Notes: generated from the letters alone by a model not told the origin. 64,000 nucleotides of DNA from Paenibacillus bovis (GCF_001421015.2 NZ_CP013023.1:1-64000); one strand, 5' to 3'. Numbered from the stretch's first letter, positions 36,714 through 46,425 are shown. Numbers and translations are program-made.

Positions 36714-36953
36714 GATTATCCTCTTTCAGACATGTGACAACCATCCGGTTGAATAGGTACATTTCCGGACAATACTGACCAGATGAAGCACAGTGCTTGT
36801 TTGATTTGTAATAGCTCCCCTCTCGCAGGGCAGCCGGGTCCGTGGCAAAGATAGATTTTCATTATAACCAATTTTAAACAATGTCTCTACTATTAATTGC
36901 TATATTACCGGATAAATAAATATGTAAACGTAATCATTTCTGCAAAATAAAAA

Positions 36954-37004
36954 CGCCTTGTCCGAAAAGGCAGTAAACTTCATACTGCTCGTTCGGACAA
37001 AGCG
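36954..37004 (-). terminator. Terminator downstream of aarF-like gene
   Basis: CGCCTTGTCCGAA pairs with TTCGGACAAAGCG, plus an inner GCAGTA..TACTGC stem. On the minus strand GTTTTTATTTTG follows. The 443-base gap 36714-37156 holds nothing else identifiable. Confidence 0.75.
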
Positions 37005-37156
37005 TAATCATGTATTAAAACAAATACTGACCCTGTAAAGTAAGGCTGGATGACATACAGAATGGCAATAGACTGCTAGCGTTCTGCCGCCTTCTCACCC
37101 TGCCCAGCCTTCATTTGACAGTCAGAATGCTTTTCCTGCTTCTACAGATCGTTCGG

Positions 37157-38827
37157 CTAGAACCGCCCTGACCTGAAAATAACAACCAGCAGCCAGACCA
37201 CCATCAGTGTCGCTATGGCAAAACCAATCTCCACTACCGGCAGTCCCCACAGAATCGGTGTGTTGTCCCGCAGGGAGGAGCCAATAATCAGGCCGACCAT
37301 AATAATACTGAATGCCAGCAATACGATACTGAATGCCAGCCGGTTACTGATCTGATCCATTTTGTGGAGCAGCTCTCCGAGCTCCGGCACACTAACTTCC
37401 ACCTTAAGCTTGCCGGAGCGGATGACCCGCGATAGCTCGGAGGCCTGACGCGGCAGATCGGTCAGAATCTCTACGGCCTGAAAGGCTCCATCGGTAATCC
37501 GCTGACGAATCTTGCTTGGACTATACCGCTCACTGAGCAGACGACGGCCAAACGGCTCGGCCATATTCAGGATACTGAGTGATGGGTCCAACCGTTCAAT
37601 TACGCCCTCCAGCGTAATAAGTGCTTTGCCGAGCAGCGCCAGATCGGTCGGAATATCAATCTTGTACTGGCGGATAATCGCGAACATCTCGTTCAGCGCT
37701 TCCCCCAGATCAATCTGCGAAAAAGGCACGTCGTAATACTTTTCCCGTAGCCGCTCCAGCTCATTACGCAGTGCAGACATATTAATATCCTCAGGGACAA
37801 ATCCAAGCCGCATCACTGCTCGTACCATACTGTCTGTATTTTTGCGCAGCAGGGCAATCACGAATCCGGCCATGCCATTTTTGGTATCGCTGCTTAATCG
37901 GCCCATCATGCCAAAATCTAGATAGGCGATTCGTCCATCGCGCAGAGCGAGCAGATTGCCCGGATGCGGATCAGCATGGAAAAATCCGTCGATAAAAATC
38001 TGCTGTAGCATGGAATCGACCAGACGCTGGGCAACCTCGGACAGCTTGAGCCCCTGATCTACAATTTCATCAGGACGACCCATATGGATCCCGTCAACAT
38101 ATTCCATTGTCAGTACACGGGCAGATGTATAATTCCAATACGTTTTGGGAATATGGATATTGCGGTCTTTTTCAAAGTTCTGACCGATTCGTTCCATATT
38201 GCGACCTTCAATATTATAATCGAGTTCTTCGCGCATGGATTTGGAGAACTCTTCGATAATTTCTTCTACATTATATTGGGCGACCCATTCCAGATGGCGT
38301 TTGGCGAGCGAGATCAGATCCTGCAGAATCTCCAGGTCACGCTGTACGATCCGGGATACGCCAGGGCGCTGTACCTTGATCGCTACCAGTTCACCCGTAT
38401 GCAGCTTGCCCAGATGGACCTGTCCGATCGAAGCGGCCGCTACCGGCTGTTCCTGAAAGCTCTCCAGCATCTCGTTCAGCTCAATTCCCAGTTCTAGCTC
38501 GATAATCTGGCGGGCTTCTTCTCCTGGAAAAGGAGGCACCTGATCCTGTAACTTTACCAGTTCGTTAATTACATTTTCCGGCAGCAGATCCGAACGGGTG
38601 CTGGCGAGCTGCCCCAGTTTGACAAAAGTAGGCCCCAGCTCCTCCAGTACCAGACGGATACGCTCTGCCAGTGTGCGAATGCCGTGGACATCACGACGCG
38701 CCAGCTTCAGCGGAATCGCCAGCATACGGTGAAGTCCCATCTCTTCAACCATATAACCAAAGCCATGACGCATGAGCGCCATGGCGATTTCCCTATACCT
38801 TCCGGCATGCCGGATATGCAGAGACAT
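37157..38827 (-). CDS. AarF/UbiB (ABC1)-family atypical kinase-like protein
   Basis: The protein has 556 aa. The family's KxGQ motif is FVKLGQLASTRSDLLP (Lys ~70, Gln ~73), the Ala-rich nucleotide loop is VAAASIGQVH (~129-138), the conserved Lys lies in ELVAIKVQRPGV and the catalytic-loop equivalent is DGFFHADPHPGNLL, followed by YLDFGMMG. Two C-terminal membrane helices (~500-550) anchor it. In Proteobacteria UbiB supports ubiquinone synthesis, while in Bacillota the role is uncertain, perhaps isoprenoid-quinone or membrane lipid handling. It starts one base after the phasin-like gene stop, so the pair is translationally coupled. Confidence 0.87.
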   Translation of the reverse strand: MSLHIRHAGRYREIAMALMRHGFGYMVEEMGLHRMLAIPLKLARRDVHGIRTLAERIRLVLEELGPTFVKLGQLASTRSDLLPENVINELVKLQDQVPPFPGEEARQIIELELGIELNEMLESFQEQPVAAASIGQVHLGKLHTGELVAIKVQRPGVSRIVQRDLEILQDLISLAKRHLEWVAQYNVEEIIEEFSKSMREELDYNIEGRNMERIGQNFEKDRNIHIPKTYWNYTSARVLTMEYVDGIHMGRPDEIVDQGLKLSEVAQRLVDSMLQQIFIDGFFHADPHPGNLLALRDGRIAYLDFGMMGRLSSDTKNGMAGFVIALLRKNTDSMVRAVMRLGFVPEDINMSALRNELERLREKYYDVPFSQIDLGEALNEMFAIIRQYKIDIPTDLALLGKALITLEGVIERLDPSLSILNMAEPFGRRLLSERYSPSKIRQRITDGAFQAVEILTDLPRQASELSRVIRSGKLKVEVSVPELGELLHKMDQISNRLAFSIVLLAFSIIMVGLIIGSSLRDNTPILWGLPVVEIGFAIATLMVVWLLVVIFRSGRF

Positions 38828-38828
38828 C

Positions 38829-39152
38829 TTATAACAATGGCGGCTGCTGTTGTTCCTGCTCAGCCAGACGCTTTTCCAGAACCGTAATCCGCTGCTGTAA
38901 TTGTTCTACGGTTTCCTTGGTCGGAATATCCAGTTCGGTCAGTACTTTTTGGATCTGACCACGCATCCAGTCCTTCATCTGATTTTGTTCTTCTGCACCA
39001 CGATCCATCAGACGATCAACCAGTGCACGGGATTCGGATGGGGCCAATTCTCCGCGTTTGACCAGATCATTTACCGCTTTCTCTACCTTTTCCTTGCTGA
39101 CTACAGTCGCACCCAGTCCCAGGGACAACGCTCTTTTGAACAAATCGCTCAT
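38829..39152 (-). CDS. Phasin-family / PHA regulator-like coiled-coil protein
   Basis: The protein has 107 aa. SDLFKRALSLGLGATVVSKEKVEKAVNDLVKRGEL opens the phasin/PhaI-like family typical of Bacillota. A basic-acidic helical region follows, then a C-terminal leucine-heptad coiled coil (VEQLQQRITVLEKRLAEQEQQQ). ATG 39152 follows AGGAGG and is preferred over a longer start that overlaps the site. It is coupled to the AarF-like gene with a 1-base gap. This pairing suggests it is a partner or regulator of the UbiB-like protein rather than a storage-granule protein; no PHA synthesis gene is present. Confidence 0.78.
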   Translation of the reverse strand: MSDLFKRALSLGLGATVVSKEKVEKAVNDLVKRGELAPSESRALVDRLMDRGAEEQNQMKDWMRGQIQKVLTELDIPTKETVEQLQQRITVLEKRLAEQEQQQPPLL

Positions 39153-39342
39153 CTCTATTCCTCCTGACATAAAGTAAAGTACGGTCGAGGCTCAACAACA
39201 CTCATCTGCATATTGGCATATTCCGGTAACAACATCCTCACCGGCCCATGGCAACATGTCCATGCATGGTCCATCTGTCTCTAGTATAACGGTTCAGCAG
39301 CCATATGCCTAATCCGGTATACGGTGAATGAACAGGAATCTT

Positions 39343-40017
39343 TTATCCTTCTTCATCACATCCGGCTACCCAGCAGATACTCTGCGCAATCATCGTCCGG
39401 TATTCCGGATAATCAAAAGAGGCAGCATGGTGTCCGGGCATCAAATACACGGTGCGTCCCATACCATAATAAGAGCACCATGCAGCAGGCCAGGTATCGC
39501 CATTCATCGTATATTCCATCAAAATAGTCCGTTCTGCTCCTGGCAGCAGCGTAAACTCATAAGGTTCTTCCTCCATGACAAAAGAATGGATACCTTTCAT
39601 AATCGGGTGTCCCGGTGAGGCGATATGCATCTCCAGCGCCCCGTATTCCTCGTGTCCACCGTATTGCGCACCCATCAGCTGCTTGAGTTCATACCGGCTC
39701 TCCTGCAACGATACACCGCAGTGGAGTATAAGCAGTCCGCCCCCATTCACTACGTATGTAATAATGCCGGCTGCATGCCTGGGATTGATCTTTTTGTTAA
39801 ATGCATCCGTATAGACGATACAGAGATCATAGGCTTCCAGACGCTCCATTTCCAGCATGTCATAATCATCCGAGATATGCAGTTCCCATCCGGATGGCAT
39901 CAGATCACGAATATGATTTTCCACCTGATCCAGCGGATGATATGGCGCGTCTTCTCCATAATCCCCGATCAGGATCGCCTGCCTGGCCTGTAATTTGTTA
40001 TCACTGGATATACTCAT
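39343..40017 (-). CDS. ThuA-like domain protein
   Basis: The protein has 224 aa with the class I glutamine amidotransferase-like fold of ThuA. Landmarks are YDLCIVYTDAFNKKINPRHAAGIITYVVNGGGLLILHCG, then GGHEEYGALEMHIASPGHPIMKGIHSFVMEEEPY and the closing MPGHHAASFDYPEYRTMIAQSICWVAG. ThuA proteins occur in sugar-utilisation loci and their reaction is not settled. No sugar genes adjoin it here. The ATG 40017 follows AAGGAGA at ~13 bases, a slightly long spacing. Confidence 0.82.
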   Translation of the reverse strand: MSISSDNKLQARQAILIGDYGEDAPYHPLDQVENHIRDLMPSGWELHISDDYDMLEMERLEAYDLCIVYTDAFNKKINPRHAAGIITYVVNGGGLLILHCGVSLQESRYELKQLMGAQYGGHEEYGALEMHIASPGHPIMKGIHSFVMEEEPYEFTLLPGAERTILMEYTMNGDTWPAAWCSYYGMGRTVYLMPGHHAASFDYPEYRTMIAQSICWVAGCDEEG

Positions 40018-40176
40018 GGTACAGGTAAGTCTCCTTTATCATTAATAGTAAAAAAAGATGTGCCGACAACCCGGCATTCACTCCTGTTATGTCCTTACCC
40101 GTATTTCGTTTAAATGGTACAGCTTATCTAAATTTTTATCTTTTATAGTTAGAGACACTTCTCTACTCCATATCAA

Positions 40177-40215
40177 AAACGGCCTCATCCGATGACTGAT
40201 GGGCCGTTTGGTACA
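40177..40215 (-). terminator. Terminator downstream of the gene at 40236
   Basis: AAACGGCC and GGCCGTTT, extended by CAT/ATG, form the stem. The T-rich side faces the minus strand. Confidence 0.75.
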
Positions 40216-40235
40216 TTACCTATATAGTTGGATAA

Positions 40236-40562
40236 TTATTTGCGTATCGCCGGTTTTTTACGGGCAGGTTTGCGATTTTTCTCCTGTTCGGCTGCGACAC
40301 GGATCGCTTCTTCCGCGCGATCCTGATCCAGCTGGAGCTTGTCGGCTGCCTGCTGTTTGCGCTTGGCTTCATAAGCCTGGTAAAGGGTATCCTGTATATC
40401 CGATTTGCTCATTTTCAGATGGTTGCCAAATGCGTCCGGGAACAGGAACGATTTGCGTCCCACTTCCTCCGAAAACATCACCGTAATCCGTTCGTCATCA
40501 TTCTCCACTACCTGTCCGACACCAAATTGCTCGTGCATTACCTGTTCATCCTTTAAATTCAT
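40236..40562 (-). CDS. Conserved hypothetical protein with SH3/Tudor-like N-terminus
   Basis: The protein has 108 aa. The N-terminal half, EQFGVGQVVENDDERITVMFSEEVGRKSFLFPDAF, looks like the small beta-barrel found at helicase and CarD-type protein ends (FGVGxV..ITVxF). The C-terminal half is a charged helix ending in a Lys/Arg-rich tail (NRKPARKKPAIRK) that may bind nucleic acid. Function is unknown. ATG 40562 follows AGGAGG. The start is well supported, while the domain comparison is by eye. Confidence 0.6.
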   Translation of the reverse strand: MNLKDEQVMHEQFGVGQVVENDDERITVMFSEEVGRKSFLFPDAFGNHLKMSKSDIQDTLYQAYEAKRKQQAADKLQLDQDRAEEAIRVAAEQEKNRKPARKKPAIRK

Positions 40563-40820
40563 ATGCTTGCCTCCTGTGGCCGCTACTCGGCCTATTGATG
40601 AAGCTGATTGCCTGGATTAATCATTCTGTCTCCGATGCGGAAAAGCTCCTAGTAACGGACTTCATCTCCGGATCGGACCTATACTGAAGTGGCTATCCGC
40701 ACATCGACAGCCATAGCTATGCGGAGATAAGGGATAGCCGCTGAAAACAGCGTATCAATGTGGTAAAGGCGACGGCAACAGGCCATCCTGAAAAGGCGGT
40801 AAGGATTGCTTGAGATACGA

Positions 40821-40865
40821 AATAGGAGCAGTTCTTCTGAAAATGCAGTGTTCTGCTCCTATTTT
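40821..40865. terminator. Hairpin downstream of the gene at 40957
   Basis: AATAGGAGCAG and CTGCTCCTATT form a perfect 11-bp stem around 21 bases. T tracts follow on both strands. The 394-base gap 40563-40956 has nothing else identifiable. Confidence 0.65.
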
Positions 40866-40956
40866 AACGATATAAACGGACTTCTCTTCACTCATCTAAA
40901 GTGTATCTATTTAATTAGAGCACATATGTTCGAAGAAAGTCAAAGGATTTGTTAGC

Positions 40957-41286
40957 TCAGGCCCAGTAATCTGTAGGCAGATAGCGGATAACAGCATCCG
41001 CTTCAATCGTCAGATCCTGACGATCGGCATCATAATGAACACCATCGGTACTCACATAATACCAGTGCTTCACCTGCGGTCCATCTTCCGGAATCTCGAA
41101 CCGGAATAGATTCAGCTCGTTTTGAAAACGCAGAATCTCGGTAACTACTTCTTCCGGCGGCTGATGGAACACTACCCGATAACGACCATCCGGCAGATCG
41201 GTAAAAACATATTCCAGCGGCTGTTTGTTATTGTTGAGCCACTCGCGTCCGGTAACAGCGTGTTTGATCATTACAGTTTCTTTCAT
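40957..41286 (-). CDS. Hypothetical protein, 109 aa
   Basis: This protein is not recognised. It is soluble and beta-rich in layout, with a YVFTDLPDGRYRVVFHQPPEEVVTEILRFQNELNLFRFEIPED segment and a C-terminal VIRYLPTDYWA. No catalytic motif is visible. I chose ATG 41286 because AGGAGG abuts the ATG at 41292. It starts 12 bases past the stop of the upstream pirin gene and is very probably co-transcribed with it. Confidence 0.65.
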   Translation of the reverse strand: MKETVMIKHAVTGREWLNNNKQPLEYVFTDLPDGRYRVVFHQPPEEVVTEILRFQNELNLFRFEIPEDGPQVKHWYYVSTDGVHYDADRQDLTIEADAVIRYLPTDYWA

Positions 41287-41297
41287 TGTCATCCTCC

Positions 41298-41999
41298 TCA
41301 GGGCAGATCGATCAGCATAAAAAATACCGCTTCCTCGGCTTCCAGCTGCAGACGATTTTCCTGCTCCAGTCGTGCTGCATCCCTGCGGCCAAGTACATCT
41401 GCATGATTGAGTCGCAGCGCACCGTGAATCACGAACAGATACGTGCGCCGATCCGGCTTCTGCAGAAATTCAATCTGCTGTCCCTTTTCCAGACGGCTCA
41501 GATAAATCGTCAGATCCTGATGGATCGTCGCCTGATTTTCTCCACCCTGACGACTGACGACCGGCAGCAGATGACCACTAAGGGAAGCCGGATTATAGGA
41601 AGCTGTCATATAGGACGGCTCCAATCCACGCGCCTCCGGCTCAAACCACAGCTGCAGCAAATTGCAGTCTGTCTCGTTGGAGGCATTATGCTCGGTATGA
41701 ATCACTCCGGTGCCTGCCGACATACGCTGGATACCGCCAAAGGAGCTTACCGCCGTATTGCCGATATTATCCTCATGACGCAGCTGTCCCTGCAGGACGA
41801 TCGACACAATCTCCATATTACTGTGCGGATGCGCCCCAAAGCCGTACCCGGGTGCTATCGTATCATCATTGAATACACGCAGTACGCCAAATCCCGTATT
41901 GTCCGGGTCCTGATATTCACCAAAGGAAAAGCTGTGACTTCCGCGAAGCCACTCCCGGTCAAAATGAAATCGTTCGCTTGCCGGATAAATTGTGATCAT
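41298..41999 (-). CDS. Pirin family protein (YhhW-like)
   Basis: The protein has 233 aa. The N-terminal cupin has REWLRGSHSFSFGEYQDPDN, then GFGAHPHSNMEIVSIVLQGQLRHEDN and GVIHTEHNAS, giving the three His and one Glu that bind the metal in pirins and bacterial quercetinases. The second cupin is shorter. Function in bacteria is either quercetin 2,3-dioxygenase-like or regulatory. ATG 41999 follows GGGAGGG, and the longer frame to 42122 has no such site. Confidence 0.85.
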   Translation of the reverse strand: MITIYPASERFHFDREWLRGSHSFSFGEYQDPDNTGFGVLRVFNDDTIAPGYGFGAHPHSNMEIVSIVLQGQLRHEDNIGNTAVSSFGGIQRMSAGTGVIHTEHNASNETDCNLLQLWFEPEARGLEPSYMTASYNPASLSGHLLPVVSRQGGENQATIHQDLTIYLSRLEKGQQIEFLQKPDRRTYLFVIHGALRLNHADVLGRRDAARLEQENRLQLEAEEAVFFMLIDLP

Positions 42000-42259
42000 A
42001 TCTGTCCCTCCCTGAGACCTGAGCGTCAAGATGGCCCATCTAAAAGTATCGACCGCTCTTTGTCGCCGCATATTGGTTGTATACTGTCTATTGTAGTGCA
42101 CTGTCTCGGCGAAGAACAGCATCCATAATGATTAGCCAAAAAAGCCGCTGCTCCTTATACATATATGGAGCAGCGGCTGCAAGATTAAACAAGCCTGCTT
42201 TATTTTGTTATTTATTACATTCTAGCTGTATTGCATCCCCTGTCTATTCACAGACGATT

Positions 42260-44239
42260 TTACAGTTTGAAACGTGAAACTACATGCTGCAGCTGTTCTG
42301 CCAGACGAGTCAGATCGGTAGCTGCACTGGATACTTCCTCCATGGAGGCCAGCTGCTGCTGGGCGGCTGCAGAGATTGTCTCTGTATTGCTCGCCGATTG
42401 ATCCGAGATGCTGGCAATTTGCTCGATAGAAGCTACAACCGCATCGGCTTCAATGTTCAGCTGATCTGTTGCACCGGATACATCGTCCATTTTGCTGGAT
42501 ACCGCTTTGATCGAACGATTGATTTTGGAGAAGGAACGACCAGAGGTATCAACAGCGAGAATACCGCCTTCTACATTCTGCTTGGCCTGCTCCATAACAC
42601 CCAGCGACTGGGTAACCACACCCTGCATACCCGAAATCAGATCGCTAATGCGCTGCGCGGAATCGCCGGATTCGGAAGCCAGTTTGCGCACTTCTTCGGC
42701 AACTACGGCGAATCCTTTGCCATGCTCGCCTGCTCGCGCAGCTTCGATCGACGCGTTCAGTGCCAGCAGATTGGTCTGTTTGGCAATATTGCGGATCAGA
42801 TCGACAATACTGTCAATTTCGGAAGACTGATTGTTCATCTGGGTAATAATATCACTCAGTTTGTCGACTGTCGTCTGAATCTCGTAGATTTTCTGTACTA
42901 CATCAATTACGGATTCATTTCCTTTGACAGCTGCTTTGGCAGCATCCTGCAGCGTTTGGCTGACTTCATTAACATGGCCGGAAATCTCGGCTACCCGTTC
43001 CGACATACGCTCGATAGATGCAGCTCCCTGATTTACACTGGTCACCTGGCGTTCGCTGCCGGTGGCCACTTCCTGAATGGCCATTGTGACATGCTCTACC
43101 GAACGACCGGTTTCTTCCGCACCGGCTGCCAGTTCTTCGGAGGCCGAGGATACATTATCGGTAGTATCTTTGACATTCTCGATCATCTCGCGCAGACTGC
43201 TTACCATCCCGGCAAAGTCTCGTGCCAAATCGCCAATTTCGTCATTTTTGCTCTGATCGATATCTACAGTCAGATCGCCTGCACTAATTAGCGTCGTCGT
43301 CTGGCGCAGACGCTGGATCGGCTTCATAATCATACGGATACAGAAAAATACAATAATCGCCGCTACGACGATCGAGATGATCACGATCATAATAGCCTGG
43401 TTACGAACTGGCGCTACCGCTGTATCCACTTCACTGGTATACATGGTACCGGCAATTTTCCATCCTGTTGTTGGATTGGTCAGGAATACCATCTGCTTAG
43501 GGCGATTCTCAAACGTATAATCGATTTTGCCCTGTTCCTGGCTGTACATAGTCTTCAGATAATCACCGGTTGCTTTATCGCCCGGCTTGCCATTGCGGCT
43601 GACTACATAATTCTGATCTTTGTCGAGAACAATAACATATCCTTCATGCCCCACCTGGATATCGACCTGCTTGGCGATATTCTCCAGATTCAGCGAAATG
43701 CCCAGTACCCCCGAATTATCCGGAAGCGTACGCGCGATAACAACAACCGGCTTGTTGCTGGAATTGATAACGACAGAGGTCATAACCGTTGTTCCAGGTG
43801 CAGCGATGGCCTGTTTATACCAGTCACGTTCACGCGGATCATATCCGTTTTCGTTTTCCTTGGGTACTCCGCGGACCATCAGACCTTCGGGCGTACCTAC
43901 AAATACATCAATCGCTTCCGGATGCAGCTTGATATACTGTGTTAAACGTGGAACAATTTGTGGGCTTAATCGGCCATCAATCATGGAGCGATCAAATAAA
44001 CCCGATAATACTTCCGCATCATGAAACTTGGCATCCAGCGAACTGCTTACAAAAGCATTCGCTGTTTTCACCGTCTCATTGGCACTGGTAATCAGCTGAC
44101 TGGCTACCTGGGTACGGGCATTATTATACATACTGATACTGATTACGAGACTCGGCGCGAGCAGTACAATAGCAAATGCCACAATCAACTGATTGCGGAT
44201 CGACCAGCGCAGCCTGGATCTGTTGGTTTTCTTACTCAT
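42260..44239 (-). CDS. Methyl-accepting chemotaxis protein with Cache sensor domain
   Basis: The protein has 659 aa. It contains a first membrane helix (~17-40), a large extracellular Cache region (~40-290) with the ligand-pocket pattern [17 protein letters not shown] and later GTMYTSEVD, a second membrane helix (~290-310), HAMP ([22 protein letters not shown]) and the MCP signalling domain with tip [44 protein letters not shown]. dCache receptors often bind amino acids or organic acids. ATG 44239 has AGGAAAG at 12 bases; the in-frame GTG at 44248 with closer spacing is an alternative. No operon partner is seen. Confidence 0.92.
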   Translation of the reverse strand: MSKKTNRSRLRWSIRNQLIVAFAIVLLAPSLVISISMYNNARTQVASQLITSANETVKTANAFVSSSLDAKFHDAEVLSGLFDRSMIDGRLSPQIVPRLTQYIKLHPEAIDVFVGTPEGLMVRGVPKENENGYDPRERDWYKQAIAAPGTTVMTSVVINSSNKPVVVIARTLPDNSGVLGISLNLENIAKQVDIQVGHEGYVIVLDKDQNYVVSRNGKPGDKATGDYLKTMYSQEQGKIDYTFENRPKQMVFLTNPTTGWKIAGTMYTSEVDTAVAPVRNQAIMIVIISIVVAAIIVFFCIRMIMKPIQRLRQTTTLISAGDLTVDIDQSKNDEIGDLARDFAGMVSSLREMIENVKDTTDNVSSASEELAAGAEETGRSVEHVTMAIQEVATGSERQVTSVNQGAASIERMSERVAEISGHVNEVSQTLQDAAKAAVKGNESVIDVVQKIYEIQTTVDKLSDIITQMNNQSSEIDSIVDLIRNIAKQTNLLALNASIEAARAGEHGKGFAVVAEEVRKLASESGDSAQRISDLISGMQGVVTQSLGVMEQAKQNVEGGILAVDTSGRSFSKINRSIKAVSSKMDDVSGATDQLNIEADAVVASIEQIASISDQSASNTETISAAAQQQLASMEEVSSAATDLTRLAEQLQHVVSRFKL

Positions 44240-44462
44240 GTATTTCACACTCTTTCCTATAATAATATATAGTGCTCTTTGACCATGAAGAGCTGGCAAT
44301 AACCCATAATATTGTATATATCGCCCAGTTGAGGCTAATTATTTAGATGATGATCGAAACGAATCGAAATTTGATGAAACTTCGGCACATTTCAGACACT
44401 TCATTATTTTTATATCTATTCGATATGTATATTCCGTTGTCAGACGACGTCTTATATAATAA

Positions 44463-44497
44463 AAAGGAGAACACAACGATCGTGTTCTCCTTTGGAT
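44463..44497 (-). terminator. Terminator of doxX
   Basis: AAAGGAGAACAC and GTGTTCTCCTTT form a perfect 12-bp stem with a 7-base loop. A T-rich tract follows on the minus strand. The 332-base gap 44240-44571 holds nothing else. Confidence 0.85.
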
Positions 44498-44571
44498 ACG
44501 CCTATATAGTCTATCGGATCATGCTTATTATTCCGCAGACAACCTGTTATTAACCAATATTACTTTTTTTA

Positions 44572-44997
44572 TTAATTCTCGGCCAGACGACGATTCTGAC
44601 TGCGTTCTTTGCGCCACAACACACCATCCAGGGACAGCAGTGCACTGCCGCCAATTGCCATCTGCAGGCTTGTGATCAGCAGCAGATAGTTGAACTCGGT
44701 GCCCATCAGGAATGGATCACCTTTGTGTGCTGTTACGAGCGTGCCTATAATAATGCAGGCTGTGACGACTCCGGCAATACGGGTGAACAATCCGATAATC
44801 AGTGCAATCCCTCCGGCAATCTCCAGTACGGCTACGACAGGAGCCAGCCATGACGGCAAGCCCATACTCTGGAAAAATCCCATCGTACCGCCAATGCCCC
44901 CCTGGAACTTGGACAACCCGTGCAGCAGGAAAATCAATCCCGTCAGCACTCTCGTAATCAAAATCCCCACTTCTACATTTCTTCTTGTCATATTCAT
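44572..44997 (-). CDS. DoxX-family membrane protein
   Basis: The protein has 141 aa and four membrane helices. The family pattern starts LITRVLTGLIFLLHGLSKFQGG and continues PSWLAPVVAVLEIAGGIALIIGLFTRIAGVV. DoxX/YfiD-type proteins act in membrane redox or thiosulfate/thiol stress responses, and this one's partner is unknown. ATG 44997 follows AAGGAGG at 8 bases. Directly upstream lies the same dyad as in front of the BlaI-type repressor, so it is probably a target of that regulator. Confidence 0.85.
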   Translation of the reverse strand: MNMTRRNVEVGILITRVLTGLIFLLHGLSKFQGGIGGTMGFFQSMGLPSWLAPVVAVLEIAGGIALIIGLFTRIAGVVTACIIIGTLVTAHKGDPFLMGTEFNYLLLITSLQMAIGGSALLSLDGVLWRKERSQNRRLAEN

Positions 44998-45019
44998 TCG
45001 AACGCCTCCTTGATCATTT

Positions 45020-45042
45020 TAACACTACACTCTGTAGTGTTA
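45020..45042 (-). promoter_or_regulatory. BlaI-type operator upstream of doxX
   Basis: ACACTACA-CTC-TGTAGTGT is a perfect dyad, extended to 10-bp arms by flanking TA/TA. Its arms are identical to those of the dyad before the BlaI gene at 46407. It lies ~25 bases before the doxX start codon, where binding would block transcription. Confidence 0.8.
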
Positions 45043-45105
45043 TGTTATAAAATAAAGCCGCTTTACCGGCAAATGCTTCTTATACAGCATTTGCCGGCGA
45101 GAAAA

Positions 45106-45990
45106 CTACTCAATCAGCGACCATAACAACAAAATACTCAGCAGAATCAATACCGGCAGCGATACCAGAATGGACCACCATGGCAACCGGGGTGATGCAC
45201 CGCTTTGCGGATCGATAATCCGTTGTATGCGGTAGTTAAGCGATGTATCTGCAAAGGATGAATAAATCATTCGTGCAGGGATTTCCAGTCTGGAGCGGGA
45301 GCGTTTGACCAGCTTCAGCAGGGCTCCACCAATACCGACTGCTGTACCCAGACGCTCAATCGCGTAATTGTCTGCCAGAATCTCGCGCGAGATTTTGTAA
45401 TGCAGCGCCAGTGTACGAACAACCGGTAGAAACCACAGTGCACATGCCGATTGTCTCAGCAAAAATGTCGTCAACGGATCATGCTGGTGATAATGAAATA
45501 GCTCATGATGCAGTACCGCCTGACGTTCTTCCTCATTTAAGAGGGACAACAGTCCTTCGGACAGTACGATGCGACGATTAATAATGCCCATGGTCAGTGC
45601 CAGAGGCTGCTCGCAGGCGACAATCAGGAATACATTCTGCCCATCGGGGCTATAACGCTCGTTATATACCGCCGACAAATGGTGATTCTCCAACTCGCGG
45701 AATCGCCGCATAGCACGGAATGAACCGTACCATTGATCCAGCCCATAACTGATATACAATACAAACGTACACAGAACCAGCGTCTCCAGCAGATGACTCA
45801 CCGACAACCAGCCGTGTGATTTCATCCATTGATTACAGATGCGCAGCAGGTCAAACGGAATATTCCAGCCGAATAATACATGCAGCGCGTACATCACCAT
45901 CAGACCTATCGTAAACAAAGTAATAAAAAGCCCTGTCTTCAGCAGTCTTTCGGAACGACGATGCCACCATTCTACGCGTTGTTTTTCCAT
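45106..45990 (-). CDS. M56-family membrane metallopeptidase (BlaR1/MecR1-like, no sensor domain)
   Basis: The protein has 294 aa with three membrane helices in the first ~90 residues and one at the C-terminus. The zinc motif is HHELFHYHQHDP (HELFH ~162-166), with a third ligand region ILADNYAIERLG. In BlaR1/MecR1 this protease cleaves the BlaI/MecI repressor, but here the C-terminal penicillin-binding sensor (~250 residues) is absent, so the signal is not a beta-lactam bound by that domain. Its start overlaps the repressor gene by 19 bases, giving translational coupling. Confidence 0.85.
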   Translation of the reverse strand: MEKQRVEWWHRRSERLLKTGLFITLFTIGLMVMYALHVLFGWNIPFDLLRICNQWMKSHGWLSVSHLLETLVLCTFVLYISYGLDQWYGSFRAMRRFRELENHHLSAVYNERYSPDGQNVFLIVACEQPLALTMGIINRRIVLSEGLLSLLNEEERQAVLHHELFHYHQHDPLTTFLLRQSACALWFLPVVRTLALHYKISREILADNYAIERLGTAVGIGGALLKLVKRSRSRLEIPARMIYSSFADTSLNYRIQRIIDPQSGASPRLPWWSILVSLPVLILLSILLLWSLIE

Positions 45991-46388
45991 TGTTTGATCT
46001 TTTCCTCCAAGGCTTGAATAAGTTGAGGATCTACCTCTTCAAGTATATCCACCATGTGGTTTACAGCGAGTGATCCGAACTCTTCCATTAATTCATGCGT
46101 TAATTCCCTGGATTGATGATTCAAAAAATCTGCGCGACTTTCCGACGGAATGTAATGAAAGCTTCTGCCTTCACTCTGTTTGAGCAGGGCGCCCTTGTCC
46201 ACCAGACGATTCATCACTGTCATCACTGTATTAAAGCTGAGCAGTTTGACAGGCTTCAGTGCTGTCTGCACTTCCCTGATCGTCATAGCGTGATCCATAT
46301 CCCACAGTACATTCATTACCTGTGCTTCCAGTGGACCAAAAAAGCGATCCATTCCTGTAGCACCCACTTTGAAGTTTTGTATTTTCAT
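45972..46388 (-). CDS. BlaI/MecI/CopY-family transcriptional repressor
   Basis: The protein has 138 aa. The winged helix is FFGPLEAQVMNVLWDMDHAMTIREVQTALKPVKLLSFNTVMTVMNRLVDKGALLKQSEGRSFHYIP, typical of BlaI/MecI with the cleavable N-terminal domain linked to a C-terminal dimerisation helix. ATG 46388 has GAGGTGG at 11 bases; a GTG at 46403 is less likely. The 8-bp dyad lies just upstream of that site, so the gene is probably autoregulated, and the same dyad precedes doxX. It forms an operon with the M56 protease. Confidence 0.9.
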   Translation of the reverse strand: MKIQNFKVGATGMDRFFGPLEAQVMNVLWDMDHAMTIREVQTALKPVKLLSFNTVMTVMNRLVDKGALLKQSEGRSFHYIPSESRADFLNHQSRELTHELMEEFGSLAVNHMVDILEEVDPQLIQALEEKIKQWKNNA

Positions 46389-46406
46389 CTTAATCTGCGC
46401 CACCTC

Positions 46407-46425
46407 ACACTACACATTGTAGTGT
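46407..46425 (-). promoter_or_regulatory. BlaI-type operator of the repressor operon
   Basis: ACACTACA-CAT-TGTAGTGT, 8-bp perfect arms with a 3-base spacer. The TACA/TGTA core resembles BlaI/MecI sites (TACA-N2-TGTA), with one extra spacer base. The rest of the 364-base gap 46389-46751 is AT-rich with a terminator at 46650. Confidence 0.8.
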
